Below are positions 27,679-35,207 of a DNA stretch of 64,000 nucleotides, piece by piece (within the stretch, counting starts at the first letter, position 1; every line of letters starts with the position of its first letter). This DNA is from Bacteroidota bacterium (lineage in GTDB: Bacteria > Bacteroidota > Bacteroidia > Flavobacteriales > Weeksellaceae). A program made the position numbers and the translations under genes. The notes beneath the pieces were generated by a model, which saw only the letters and a program-made list of their open reading frames with translations, was not told where the DNA came from and did no database searches. The stretch covers positions 82,459-146,458 of the forward strand of contig JAFAGO010000004.1 of assembly GCA_023422635.1 (NCBI GenBank), read 5' to 3'.

Positions 27679-28044
27679 ATGAATACAATGCAAATAAAAA
27701 CCATTGATCACGTTTTAATTACCGTTCCCAAAGGTGAATTGAAAAAAGCAGTTCATTTTTATACCAATATTCTGAAATTTCCTTACATTTCAGGTGTGCA
27801 TCCCAACCATGCAGAATGGTTTCAGATGGGGGATAAGCAATTGCATATTCGTGAAACGGAGGAAATTCGTGACGCCAACAGCAGCAATCATATTGCTTTA
27901 ACAGTTTCGCATTTGTCAGAAATTAAAGCGTATTTGGTGGATTTAAATTTTGAAATAACGTATTCCACAAAACTGCAGGATCGGGAACGTATCTTCTTTC
28001 GAGATCCTTGGAATAATTTGTTTGAATTCATTGAATTTTTATAG
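27679..28044 (+). CDS. VOC-family protein 3 (short)
   Basis: A third VOC protein, only 121 residues, of a different branch: IDHVLITVPKGELKKAVHFY, then SNHIALTVSHLSEI and FRDPWNNLFEFIEFL. The first His, middle His and final Glu of the metal site are present. It starts 3 bases after VOC 2. The FRDPWNN ending is typical of glyoxalase-type resistance proteins. Confidence 0.85.
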   Translation: MNTMQIKTIDHVLITVPKGELKKAVHFYTNILKFPYISGVHPNHAEWFQMGDKQLHIRETEEIRDANSSNHIALTVSHLSEIKAYLVDLNFEITYSTKLQDRERIFFRDPWNNLFEFIEFL

Positions 28045-28110
28045 AATTTTGCTCCATACCATCATCTCCTTATTTTTACAATAAATAAAACAATATAAAT
28101 AAACTTAAAA

Positions 28111-28395
28111 ATGATTTACATTATTGCAAAATGCATTTCCAAAAAAGAGAACATTGAAGAAACAAAAAATGAACTACTGGCTTTAATCGCACCGACTCGC
28201 GAAGAAAAAGGTTGTATTTCGTATGATTTACATCAAGATCAGGATCGTCCAGAAGTTTTTTATTTCTATGAAATTTGGGAAAGTAGATCACTATTGGATG
28301 CACATTTAAAAAATGATCATCTCGTTGCTTGGGTAAACAAAGCAGAAGACTTATTAGCGTCTCCAATGGAAGTTTCCATAACGGATAAGCTGTAA
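28111..28395 (+). CDS. YgiN-type putative quinol monooxygenase (ABM domain)
   Basis: A 94-residue antibiotic-biosynthesis-monooxygenase domain protein, a small ferredoxin-like dimer that needs no cofactor. The landmarks are IIAKCISKKENIEE, LIAPTREEKGCISYDLHQD and FYFYEIWESRSLLDAHLKNDHL. E. coli YgiN oxidises menadiol, and other relatives act on hydroxyquinones or polyketide quinols. It is the last gene of the redox operon, 66 bases after VOC 3, and is followed by a terminator. A quinone or quinol substrate would suit the surrounding reductases and dioxygenase-fold proteins. Confidence 0.85.
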   Translation: MIYIIAKCISKKENIEETKNELLALIAPTREEKGCISYDLHQDQDRPEVFYFYEIWESRSLLDAHLKNDHLVAWVNKAEDLLASPMEVSITDKL

Positions 28396-28423
28396 AAATC
28401 GATTTTTTAATACAGTAAAAATG

Positions 28424-28456
28424 AAAATTCCAGCCACTTCTGACCGGAATTTTTTA
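28424..28456. terminator. terminator at the end of the redox operon
   Basis: The stem GAAAATTCC / GGAATTTTT closes a loop of about 14 bases, with A-rich left and T-rich right flanks. It ends both the rightward operon and the leftward MFS gene, whose stop codon lies in its right arm. Confidence 0.7.
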
Positions 28457-29695
28457 TTTTGAAGAATTACCCGTTTCCTTAAGAAAAGTACAAATGAAAA
28501 TCGATATCCCAATTCCAAAAATGAAAAACAAGATAGAATGCTGTAAAACCAAATTCTTATTCACGGCTAACTCAAATTTGGATCCAAATAAATGTGTGAA
28601 AATGGGTGATAGTAAAGAGGTTACTCCAAATACCAAAAAGTTGATAGCTCCTGTTGCGCTCCCTTTCACCTTATCAGGATTAACTTCTTTAATTGTGGAG
28701 TAGGGCAACATTGCCGCTCCAGATCCTACGCCCATAAAGAACAAACTAACACCTGCTCCAATTAAATTGGGTATAAATGCCAATTGAAGTAAAAATAAAA
28801 TCATTACCACCGCACCTCCAGCCAAAACGGGAATTCTTTTTTCAAACTTATCGGCTAACCAGCCAAAAAGTGGACATCCAACAGCCCAACCGATTGGTAC
28901 CAAAGCACAGGCAACAGTGGCTTGTTCGTGAGACAGTCCTCTTGCTTTTTCTAAAAAATCAACGCCCCAAATCATCGCAAAAATTGTTGTGGGAGCAAAT
29001 AATAATCCAGAAGCAATTCCACATAACCAACTTTGAAAATTAGAAAACACAATTTTGTAATTATCTAGCAAAGGTTGCTTTCTAACTTCTAAAAATTCTT
29101 CTGCGTCCGGCTTTGGCGTTTTAATCAATACTAAAATACCTAAAATTAAGGAAGCAATTCCAAACAAAATCCACAAAGAATTAAATGAATATCCAGATGA
29201 TAAATACGAATTGCTAAGTTTTTGTCCCGCAGAACCACCCAACATACCTAACGTTTGCGTGATTCCAATTGCCGTTGCTAAATTTTTTCCCGAAAATGCT
29301 TTTACAGCTAAGAAAACGGCTGCAGGAAATGCGATTGCCGAACCCATACCTTGCAATAATCTTCCGATATATCCCGAAAAATAATTGGGTGAAATAAAAA
29401 GGATACATCCTAAAGCCAAAATAATCATCCCCATGATCAATGGACTTTTGGCACCCATGCGATCTAATACCATTCCTGCCGCTAAACTGGTTATCGAATA
29501 GGTGATGTAATATGCGCTAATTATTGCGCTTACTTGCGTGGTATCACTCCCAAAATTATCCATTAATTGTGGCATCATTACGCTTGGCGACGATCGAACT
29601 CCATATTCTAAAGCGTAAAATAATAAGGCGAGAACCCACGAAAAAAAGTAAGCATTCTTTAAAAAACTCCCCGCTTTGCCATCATTTTTTATCAT
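28454..29695 (-). CDS. MFS transporter
   Basis: A 413-residue major facilitator with about 12 hydrophobic helices in two halves. The A-motif-like loop between TM2 and TM3 reads GMVLDRMGAKSPLIMG, and the second-half counterpart is GWLADKFEKRIPVLAG. ALEYGVRSSPSVMMPQL at TM1 resembles organic-anion transporters of the phthalate permease type. It converges on the redox operon, sharing its terminator, and the substrate may be taken up for or exported by that pathway; this is an inference. A 244-bp AT-rich gap separates it from the divergent YagU-like gene. Confidence 0.88.
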   Translation of the reverse strand: MIKNDGKAGSFLKNAYFFSWVLALLFYALEYGVRSSPSVMMPQLMDNFGSDTTQVSAIISAYYITYSITSLAAGMVLDRMGAKSPLIMGMIILALGCILFISPNYFSGYIGRLLQGMGSAIAFPAAVFLAVKAFSGKNLATAIGITQTLGMLGGSAGQKLSNSYLSSGYSFNSLWILFGIASLILGILVLIKTPKPDAEEFLEVRKQPLLDNYKIVFSNFQSWLCGIASGLLFAPTTIFAMIWGVDFLEKARGLSHEQATVACALVPIGWAVGCPLFGWLADKFEKRIPVLAGGAVVMILFLLQLAFIPNLIGAGVSLFFMGVGSGAAMLPYSTIKEVNPDKVKGSATGAINFLVFGVTSLLSPIFTHLFGSKFELAVNKNLVLQHSILFFIFGIGISIFICTFLKETGNSSK

Positions 29696-29939
29696 TGTGT
29701 ATCACGTATTTAAGATTATAAATTCTTGAATTTTAAAAAAAAAGAAATTGTGCTCAATTTTTGCCAAATCTTCAATTTAAAATAGAAGTTAAGGAATTTT
29801 ATAGTGCAAAATTACATATTTATTAAAATTAACATTTTTATATTTTTTGAAAAATATGCGTATTAGGCAGGAAATTTGATGTACAAAAGCATTCTTATCA
29901 TCCTTTTGGGGTGATTAAAATTCGTTAAAATTCAATGAT

Positions 29940-30461
29940 ATGAATACAATTGCAAAAAATATTATTAAAGGCGTTGCCGTAGGATTGTTCGCCTCTTGGA
30001 TTAAATCGATCGCTGAACCACCTTTGCAACGTTGGGGCGAAAAAGAATTTCCACCTTCAGAAGATGATTTACTTTTGAAAGGTGCCGATGTCAACGGTCA
30101 TCCCGAAAATATGCCACCAGCAGTTTTGGCAAAGGAAGTGTATTATGAAACCACCGGTCAGGAACTTTCTTATGAAGATACCTTAACTTCGATGAAAGCC
30201 ATTCATTATGCTTTGGGAATTTTGGTTGGTGTTACCTATGTAAGTTTGGTTAATCAAAATCCGAAATTAAAAATCGAGCAAGGTTTTACGGCAGGTGTTG
30301 TCGTTTGGGCTTTGACACATGGTTCTACAGTTCCTGCACTTGGTTTACAAGGAAAAGTTTCTGAAATGCCAAAATCTTGGTGGGTTTGGGAATTCGGCTC
30401 GCACATTGTTTTTGGAACAGCGATGGAGCAGAGCAGAAAATTGTTGAACAAGATTTTCTAA
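29940..30461 (+). CDS. YagU-family inner-membrane protein (DUF1440)
   Basis: A 173-residue protein matching the DUF1440/YagU pattern: an N-terminal membrane anchor (IIKGVAVGLFASWIKSIAEPPLQRW), then further segments around HYALGILVGVTYVSL and GFTAGVVVWALTHGSTVPALGL and a C-terminal segment SHIVFGTAMEQ. YagU has been linked to acid tolerance in E. coli, without a known mechanism. The start is an ATG 32 bases after a weak hairpin (ATCATCC / GGGTGAT at 29897-29914). It precedes the cupin unit but a separate promoter with operator B lies between. Confidence 0.8.
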   Translation: MNTIAKNIIKGVAVGLFASWIKSIAEPPLQRWGEKEFPPSEDDLLLKGADVNGHPENMPPAVLAKEVYYETTGQELSYEDTLTSMKAIHYALGILVGVTYVSLVNQNPKLKIEQGFTAGVVVWALTHGSTVPALGLQGKVSEMPKSWWVWEFGSHIVFGTAMEQSRKLLNKIF

Positions 30462-30482
30462 ATAGTATTTGTGTTCCTTTTC

Positions 30483-30508
30483 TACAATAATATAGGGCTA
30501 TTTTACAA
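30483..30508. promoter_or_regulatory. operator B (TACAA-N16-TACAA)
   Basis: TACAA at 30483-30487 and 30504-30508 starts exactly 21 bp apart, as in operator A. The second copy lies 27 bases before the TATTTTTG box, matching the 26 bases in front of the redox operon. Confidence 0.6.
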
Positions 30509-30530
30509 TATGTTTTTCTGCGTTTGATTG

Positions 30531-30538
30531 TATTTTTG
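30531..30538 (+). promoter_or_regulatory. -7 box TATTTTTG of the cupin unit
   Basis: Perfect TAnnTTTG match followed by GAAGGG, the same bases that follow the -7 box of the redox operon at 18519. The start codon is 58 bases downstream. Confidence 0.55.
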
Positions 30539-30595
30539 AAGGGATTAATCATGATTTCTTATCAATTATATTGATCCTTTTAAAATTTGAAAACA

Positions 30596-31189
30596 ATGAA
30601 CAGAAAAGCATTTATCAGAAATTCTTCATTAGCATTGATTTCAATTCCGTTTTTAAATGTAAGTGAGATGCTTGGTCTTGAAAATTTAGTTCCGAAAACC
30701 TATTACTTTAAAGATGATGGAATTATTCCGAATTCGAAATATCCTTTGTTGGTGTATCAAAACGCTTTTTCGGAAAGAGGAAGTTCTGGAGCCAGTTTTT
30801 TAGAAAAGAAATTTAAAGCCAATAATTGGTACAATTCGTGGCGATATGGTGTGTATCCATTTCATCATTATCACAGTATCACGCACGAAGTTTTGGGCGT
30901 TTTTCAAGGAAATGCACTTCTTCATATGGGCGGTCCAAAAGGTGAAAAAATCAATGTAAAAGCGGGAGATATTTTGGTGATTCCTGCCGGAGTTGGACAT
31001 AAATGTATTTCTCATTCTGACGATTTTATGGTAGTTGGATCCTATCCAAACGGAATGGAGTGGGATTTAATCAAAGAAGAAAAAGACAAGCATCATCAGT
31101 CTCTAATTAATATTTCTAAAGTTCCATTTCCTTCATCAGATCCTATCAACGGAAAAACCAACGGATTATTAACAGCCTGGAAAAAATGA
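30596..31189 (+). CDS. secreted cupin-domain protein
   Basis: A 197-residue single cupin. The barrel carries the metal-binding motif in YHSITHEVLGVFQG and VIPAGVGHKCISHSDDF. The N-terminus MNRKAFIRNSSLALISIPFL resembles a Tat leader but has RK instead of RR, so export could be by Tat (weakly) or Sec. The ATG at 30596 is preferred to a TTG three codons upstream. Cupins of this kind bind metals and may isomerise or oxygenate sugars and aromatics; no substrate can be named. It overlaps the next gene by 4 bases (ATGA). Confidence 0.8.
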   Translation: MNRKAFIRNSSLALISIPFLNVSEMLGLENLVPKTYYFKDDGIIPNSKYPLLVYQNAFSERGSSGASFLEKKFKANNWYNSWRYGVYPFHHYHSITHEVLGVFQGNALLHMGGPKGEKINVKAGDILVIPAGVGHKCISHSDDFMVVGSYPNGMEWDLIKEEKDKHHQSLINISKVPFPSSDPINGKTNGLLTAWKK

Positions 31190-31863
31190 AAATGATGAAT
31201 AAAGCATTTAAAATTCTTACAATCGTTCTGTTTACCTTTATTTCAATGATTTCTTGTGCTCAAAAAAAAGAAGATTCAAGTATGAATAATGCAAAACCAA
31301 CTAAGGCAATAATAGGAGTAAAAGGCGCGGGAAATGTGGGCGGAACACTTGGAAAAAAATGGGCAAATGCAGGTTATAAAGTTTTGTTCAGTTCCAGAAA
31401 TCCAGAAGAATTGAAAGATTTAATTACAGAAATTGGGCATCAATCGGAAGCCGTTTCAGTTGAAGAGGCAGCAAAACGTGCAGATATCGTTGTGTTGGCA
31501 GTTCCTTTCAAAGCAGAATCTGGAATTAGTGCACAAATTCAACCTTTCGTGAAGGGAAAAATTCTTCTCGATTGCGATAATGCATATCCTGGACGAGATG
31601 GCGCAATTGCAGATGAAGCGAGGAAAACAGGAGTGGGATTGTATTCCTTCAAAAATTATTTTCCTGAAACGAAATTTATTCGTGCTTTTAGCTCGCTTCC
31701 AGTTGCAAATGTTGGAAGAGCAACCAACGAAAATCGCATTGAAATTCCTTATGCTGTTTCTGATGAATCCATTAAAAATATTGCAGAAGATTTAATAAAA
31801 GCTGCCGATGGAACACCCAAATTTATTGGCGGTTTGGAAAATAGCGCTCAACTTGATTTCTAA
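31186..31863 (+). CDS. lipoprotein with NADP-binding F420-reductase-like fold
   Basis: A 225-residue protein of the NADPH:F420 oxidoreductase-like dinucleotide-binding family: GVKGAGNVGGTLGKKWANAG is the Rossmann loop with a following SSRNPEELKDLI, and FSSLPVANVGR and IPYAVSDE fit the family. The N-terminus KAFKILTIVLFTFISMISC is a lipoprotein signal ending in a lipidated Cys, which is odd for a nucleotide-dependent fold that is normally cytosolic. It overlaps the cupin stop by 4 bases. It may bind something other than NADPH or may be an exported scaffold; both are guesses. Confidence 0.8.
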   Translation: MKMMNKAFKILTIVLFTFISMISCAQKKEDSSMNNAKPTKAIIGVKGAGNVGGTLGKKWANAGYKVLFSSRNPEELKDLITEIGHQSEAVSVEEAAKRADIVVLAVPFKAESGISAQIQPFVKGKILLDCDNAYPGRDGAIADEARKTGVGLYSFKNYFPETKFIRAFSSLPVANVGRATNENRIEIPYAVSDESIKNIAEDLIKAADGTPKFIGGLENSAQLDF

Positions 31864-31865
31864 AA

Positions 31866-31902
31866 ATCCAATTTCTAACCTCTAGCTTCTAATTTCTAAA
31901 AA
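31866..31902 (+). repeat. short degenerate tandem ATTTCTAACCTCTAGCTTCTAATTTCTA
   Basis: A spacer made of near-repeats of TTTCTAA / GCTTCTAA lies between the lipoprotein gene and the DoxX-like gene. It resembles the low-complexity spacers at 22989 and 62405 and has no coding signal. Confidence 0.45.
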
Positions 31903-31904
31903 CT

Positions 31905-32295
31905 ATGAAAGACTTCAAAATCACTTATTTTTTTTCTACGACTTCCGATTGCAATTTCAATTTTGGGACATGGTTTGGTGAGAATTCCAAAATTGTCAAC
32001 TTTTAGTGATTGGATGGTAACTTCTATGGAAAAATCATTTATTCCTGAACCTTTGATTGTTGGTTTTAGTTATGTTCTTCCGATTGCGGAATTTTTAGTT
32101 GGACTTTGGTTGCTTATCGGAATTAAAAGCAGAGAAGCCATTTTTGCAGCGATTTCGATAATGACGATGTTAATATTCGGAAGCTGTTCCATCGAAAATT
32201 GGGGAGCTATTGAAGCGCAACTTTTACACGCTTTTTATCTGTTTGGTTTGCTTTGGTATTTTCAAAAATATGGAGAAAATCTTACCTCAAAATAA
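31905..32295 (+). pseudogene. DoxX-family membrane protein, frameshifted in a T8 run
   Basis: DoxX-like four-helix membrane protein. From ATG 31905 the frame reads MKDFKITYFF and then leaves the family pattern and stops; from position 31934 the +1 frame continues as LRLPIAISILGHGLVRIPKL and runs to 32295 with the expected membrane helices (VLPIAEFLVGLWLLIG, AISIMTMLIFGS). Removing one T from the run of eight Ts at 31928-31935 would restore one gene of about 129 residues. This is either a sequencing error in a homopolymer, phase variation or recent decay. DoxX proteins often pair with thiol or redox stress genes. It belongs to the cupin unit. Confidence 0.8.
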
Positions 32296-32314
32296 TGTAT
32301 AAAACTTAACAAAA

Positions 32315-32818
32315 ATGAAACGATTTATTCTTTTCACTTTCGTACTTTTAATCACACAAATTATGAATGCACAAGTTTTAAGCGGTAATTTATGGACCGC
32401 AAAAAAGACAGACAATGCTTATATTGTTAGTATTAAAGACCATTCTTCAATTTTGGATGCTTTGACGGATTTTGTTTCCAAACATAAAATTGAAGCAGGA
32501 CAAATAACAGGAATTGGCGCTACAAATGAAGCGACTTTAAGATTTTTCGATCCTAAAACCAAAAAATACGTCGATAAAGAATTTAAAGAACAAATGGAAA
32601 TTTCCAATCTTTCGGGTAATATTTCATTTGTGAATGAAGAATTAGTTTTGCATCTTCACGCTACGTTAGGACGAAGCGATTATACCGCTTTAGCAGGACA
32701 TCTTTTGGATGCGAAAATTCGTGGAGCAGGAGAAATTTTTATCTATCCACTTTCTGGAAAAGTTGTCAAAACCAAAAACGAAGAGGTCGGACTCAATTTT
32801 TACGATTTTGAAAAATAA
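32315..32818 (+). CDS. exported PPC/DUF296-domain protein
   Basis: A 167-residue protein. After a Sec signal peptide (MKRFILFTFVLLITQIMNAQ, cut after NA) comes a PPC/DUF296 domain: HKIEAGQITGIGATNEATLRFFD, then ISNLSGNIS and LHLHATLGRSDYTALAGHLL. PPC domains form trimers and are usually called DNA-binding, but the predicted export means that this one is not acting on chromosomal DNA. In some bacteria stand-alone PPC domains bind small ligands, which fits better here. The His residues in LHLHATLG could bind metal. It is followed directly by the MFS gene (stop and start adjacent). Confidence 0.82.
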   Translation: MKRFILFTFVLLITQIMNAQVLSGNLWTAKKTDNAYIVSIKDHSSILDALTDFVSKHKIEAGQITGIGATNEATLRFFDPKTKKYVDKEFKEQMEISNLSGNISFVNEELVLHLHATLGRSDYTALAGHLLDAKIRGAGEIFIYPLSGKVVKTKNEEVGLNFYDFEK

Positions 32819-34000
32819 ATGACAGAAAAACAGCAATTAAGCAAAGGACTTTTATTTTTAATGGCGGCAACTACAGGTTTAGTTGTCGCTAATAATTATT
32901 ACAACCAGCCATTATTAGGATTGATGGCGAATTATTTCAACGTTTCGGAATTGCAAATCAGCAGCGTTCCGATGCTCACGCAAATTGGCTATGCCGTTGG
33001 TTTGTTTTTAATTGTTCCTTTGGGCGACAAATTAAAAAGAAAAAAACTCATTTTGATGGATTTTTTCTTAATCTTTATTGCGCTTTTGGGAGCAGCATTT
33101 GCCCAAAATCCTTTGCAACTCAAAATTGCAAGTTTCTTTATTGGGCTTACTTCTGTAGTTCCACAAATTATGGTTCCAATGGCAGCACAATTAGCAGAAC
33201 CAGAAAAAAGAGGAGCGGCAATTGGTTCTGTAATGACGGGAATGTTCATTGGAATTTTAGGTTCCAGAACGATTAGCGGATTTGTTGGAGAAGTCTATGG
33301 ATGGCAAGAGATGTATTTTATTGCGGCAGGAATTATGGTCATTTTATTTTTCGCATTATTAAAGTTTTTACCAGAAATCTATCCAGATTTTAAAGGAACA
33401 TATCCCGAATTAATCAAATCGATTGTTGATCAATTTCAAAAATATCCAAAGTTGAGATTAGCCGCTTTTCGTGGTGCTTTGGATTTTGCGGGATTCAGTA
33501 TTTTTTGGACGACGATGGTTTTTCTTCTTCAAGGTGAACCCTTTAAATTGGGAAGTAATGCTGCTGGAGCAATGGGATTGGTCGGAATTGCAGGTGCAGT
33601 TGTCGCCTCTTTCGTTGGGAAATTAAGCGATAGAATGAGCAAAAGCAAACTCATCATTATTGGGGCGATTATGATTATGATTTCCTGGGTAATTATTGGG
33701 TTTTCGTATGCTAGTTTAATCGGATTAATTATCGGTGCATTTCTACTAGATTTGGGCGTTCAATCGGTTCATATCACGAATCAAACCATCATTTTTGAAG
33801 ATAATCCAAAGGCAAGAAACAGAATCAATACCGTTTATATGGTGCTGTATTTTACAGGCGGCGCTTTGGGAACTTTCATTGGTGGCTACATTTGGTATTA
33901 TTTCAAATGGACCGGGATTTCAATAGCAGGAATTGTTATTTCGCTTTTATTAATCGCTGTTCATCTTATTGGCGAAAAACTTATTCAAAGAAAAATATAA
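32819..34000 (+). CDS. MFS transporter, YgaY-like efflux type
   Basis: A 393-residue major facilitator with 12 hydrophobic segments. NNYYNQPLLGLMANYF at TM1, then the A-motif VPLGDKLKRKKLILMD and the counterpart VGKLSDRMSKSKLII in the second half, mark a drug- or sugar-efflux type MFS related to E. coli YgaY. The ATG begins one base after the upstream TAA, so it is coupled to the PPC gene. It is the last gene of the cupin unit, and converges on the broken araC gene. Likely job: export of a product or inducer of the unit. Confidence 0.88.
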   Translation: MTEKQQLSKGLLFLMAATTGLVVANNYYNQPLLGLMANYFNVSELQISSVPMLTQIGYAVGLFLIVPLGDKLKRKKLILMDFFLIFIALLGAAFAQNPLQLKIASFFIGLTSVVPQIMVPMAAQLAEPEKRGAAIGSVMTGMFIGILGSRTISGFVGEVYGWQEMYFIAAGIMVILFFALLKFLPEIYPDFKGTYPELIKSIVDQFQKYPKLRLAAFRGALDFAGFSIFWTTMVFLLQGEPFKLGSNAAGAMGLVGIAGAVVASFVGKLSDRMSKSKLIIIGAIMIMISWVIIGFSYASLIGLIIGAFLLDLGVQSVHITNQTIIFEDNPKARNRINTVYMVLYFTGGALGTFIGGYIWYYFKWTGISIAGIVISLLLIAVHLIGEKLIQRKI

Positions 34001-34021
34001 CGATTGATTCATCTTTACATT

Positions 34022-34859
34022 TTAGAGGTCTGTAGATGAACTCTCGCCTAAGTGATGTTCTTTGGCGTGTTCCTGTTTGTAAATTTTTGGTGTTACGCCG
34101 GTTTTCTTTTTAAAAAGTCGAATAAAATAGGATGGATCATTAAACCCTAAAGAATACGCAACATCAGAAACATTAATTTTATCGTTAAGCAGAAGCATTT
34201 TTGCCATTGCAATAATTTCAAATTGAATGATTGATAAAGGCGTATCGTCGGAAATATGCTTGCACAATCGGTTAAGATGAGATAGCGATAAACCTAAATT
34301 TTTGGCGTAGGTTTCCACAGGTTGAAATTTCCTTCAATGAAGCAATATCTAATAAAAGTCCGGCAAGTTTTACGTGAATATAAATATCTTTAAACGCGTC
34401 TCGTTTTTGAGAAAACTCAGCTTCCAAATAGTGCAAAGTGTCCAGTATGTTTGTTGCTTCTTTACTATTCGAATATTCTTTTTGTAGCAAGATCGGAAAA
34501 GCTATAGCATTTTCAATGATGGGGAATTCTTTCAAAAAAGCAAACGTATAATAATTTGAAAAAGAAATAATATCGCCATCAACATTCGGACTAAAAGAAA
34601 AGCCGTGAATATAATTGGGCGGAATGTAAACTAAAAATGGTGCTTCTAATTGATAACTATGCGCATTGAGATGTACTTCTGCTGTCCCAGATTTGATGTA
34701 GAAAATTTGATACAAATAACTATGAAAATGAGGATCAACCTGCCAACCAAAATTGATGCATCTGGTTTTAACTTGCTCTACTAAAAAGTATTTTTCTCTC
34801 ACCTCTGTGTCCTCACGATACAAACCAGGGAAATTAGAAATTTGCAAATTTTTTTCCAT
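34022..34859 (-). pseudogene. second AraC-family regulator, frameshifted
   Basis: The gene reads leftward from ATG at 34857-34859. A cupin sensor (PHFHSYLYQIFYIKSG, APFLVYIPPNYIHGF) runs to about residue 180, then the frame changes and stops at 34272. The AraC DNA-binding domain continues in the +1 frame to 34022: VETYAKNLGLSLSHLNRL, INVSDVAYSLGFNDPSYFIR and FKKKTGVTPKIY. Taking one base out near 34325-34335 (AAATTT) would join the halves to a normal protein of about 279 residues, EIQPVETYAKN at the junction. Either a sequencing error or a real break. It is divergent from ubiD, which it would normally control. Confidence 0.85.
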
Positions 34860-35207
34860 ACTGCAAATTTACGGTATTGTTGCAATCAAAATGGAAAATA
34901 TCATGTTATGAATTAAATTCTTGTTTTTAAATAAAAGCATTTTAATTTCACTGAAAATTGATTTTTTAATTTTAAAAATTTCTTGATTATATCTATTTTT
35001 GCGAAATAATAATACGTTTATTTCTCTTTAAGATTGCTCCAAATTTGAAAGAAATCTTCACAGCCCATATAAAATTTTACAGATTCTATACCTAAAACTG
35101 ACGTTTATCATCTGGAAAGAATTGTCCTATTTTTTGAAAGATTTTTACCATCCGTCCGATTCAAACCACTTTAATTTTGCTCTATAAAATTTATAAAACT
35201 ATAAGTT
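34860..35207 (+). promoter_or_regulatory. 348-bp control region of the ubiD gene
   Basis: No gene was found here. It is AT-rich and sits between the divergent araC-like gene and ubiD. TAnnTTTG boxes occur at 34994-35001 (TATTTTTG) and 35172-35179 (TAATTTTG, 28 bases before the ubiD ATG). GAAAGA occurs at 35047, 35115 and 35136; the last two lie 21 bp apart in the contexts TGGAAAGAATT and TTGAAAGATTT, which suits an AraC-type dimer site just upstream of the promoter. Confidence 0.5.

Noticed and set aside
28057..28081. TACCA...TACAA pair before the quinol monooxygenase gene as a fifth operator
   Set aside because: The first half is TACCA and the spacing is 20, not 21; it is inside the operon.
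29897..29914. ATCATCC/GGGTGAT hairpin before the YagU-like gene as a terminator or operator
   Set aside because: No T-run and no second copy elsewhere in the window; too weak to call.
31963..32295. DoxX-like gene starting at TTG 31963 as a complete gene
   Set aside because: The first helix would be missing; the missing part is found upstream in the next frame, so a frameshift is the better reading.
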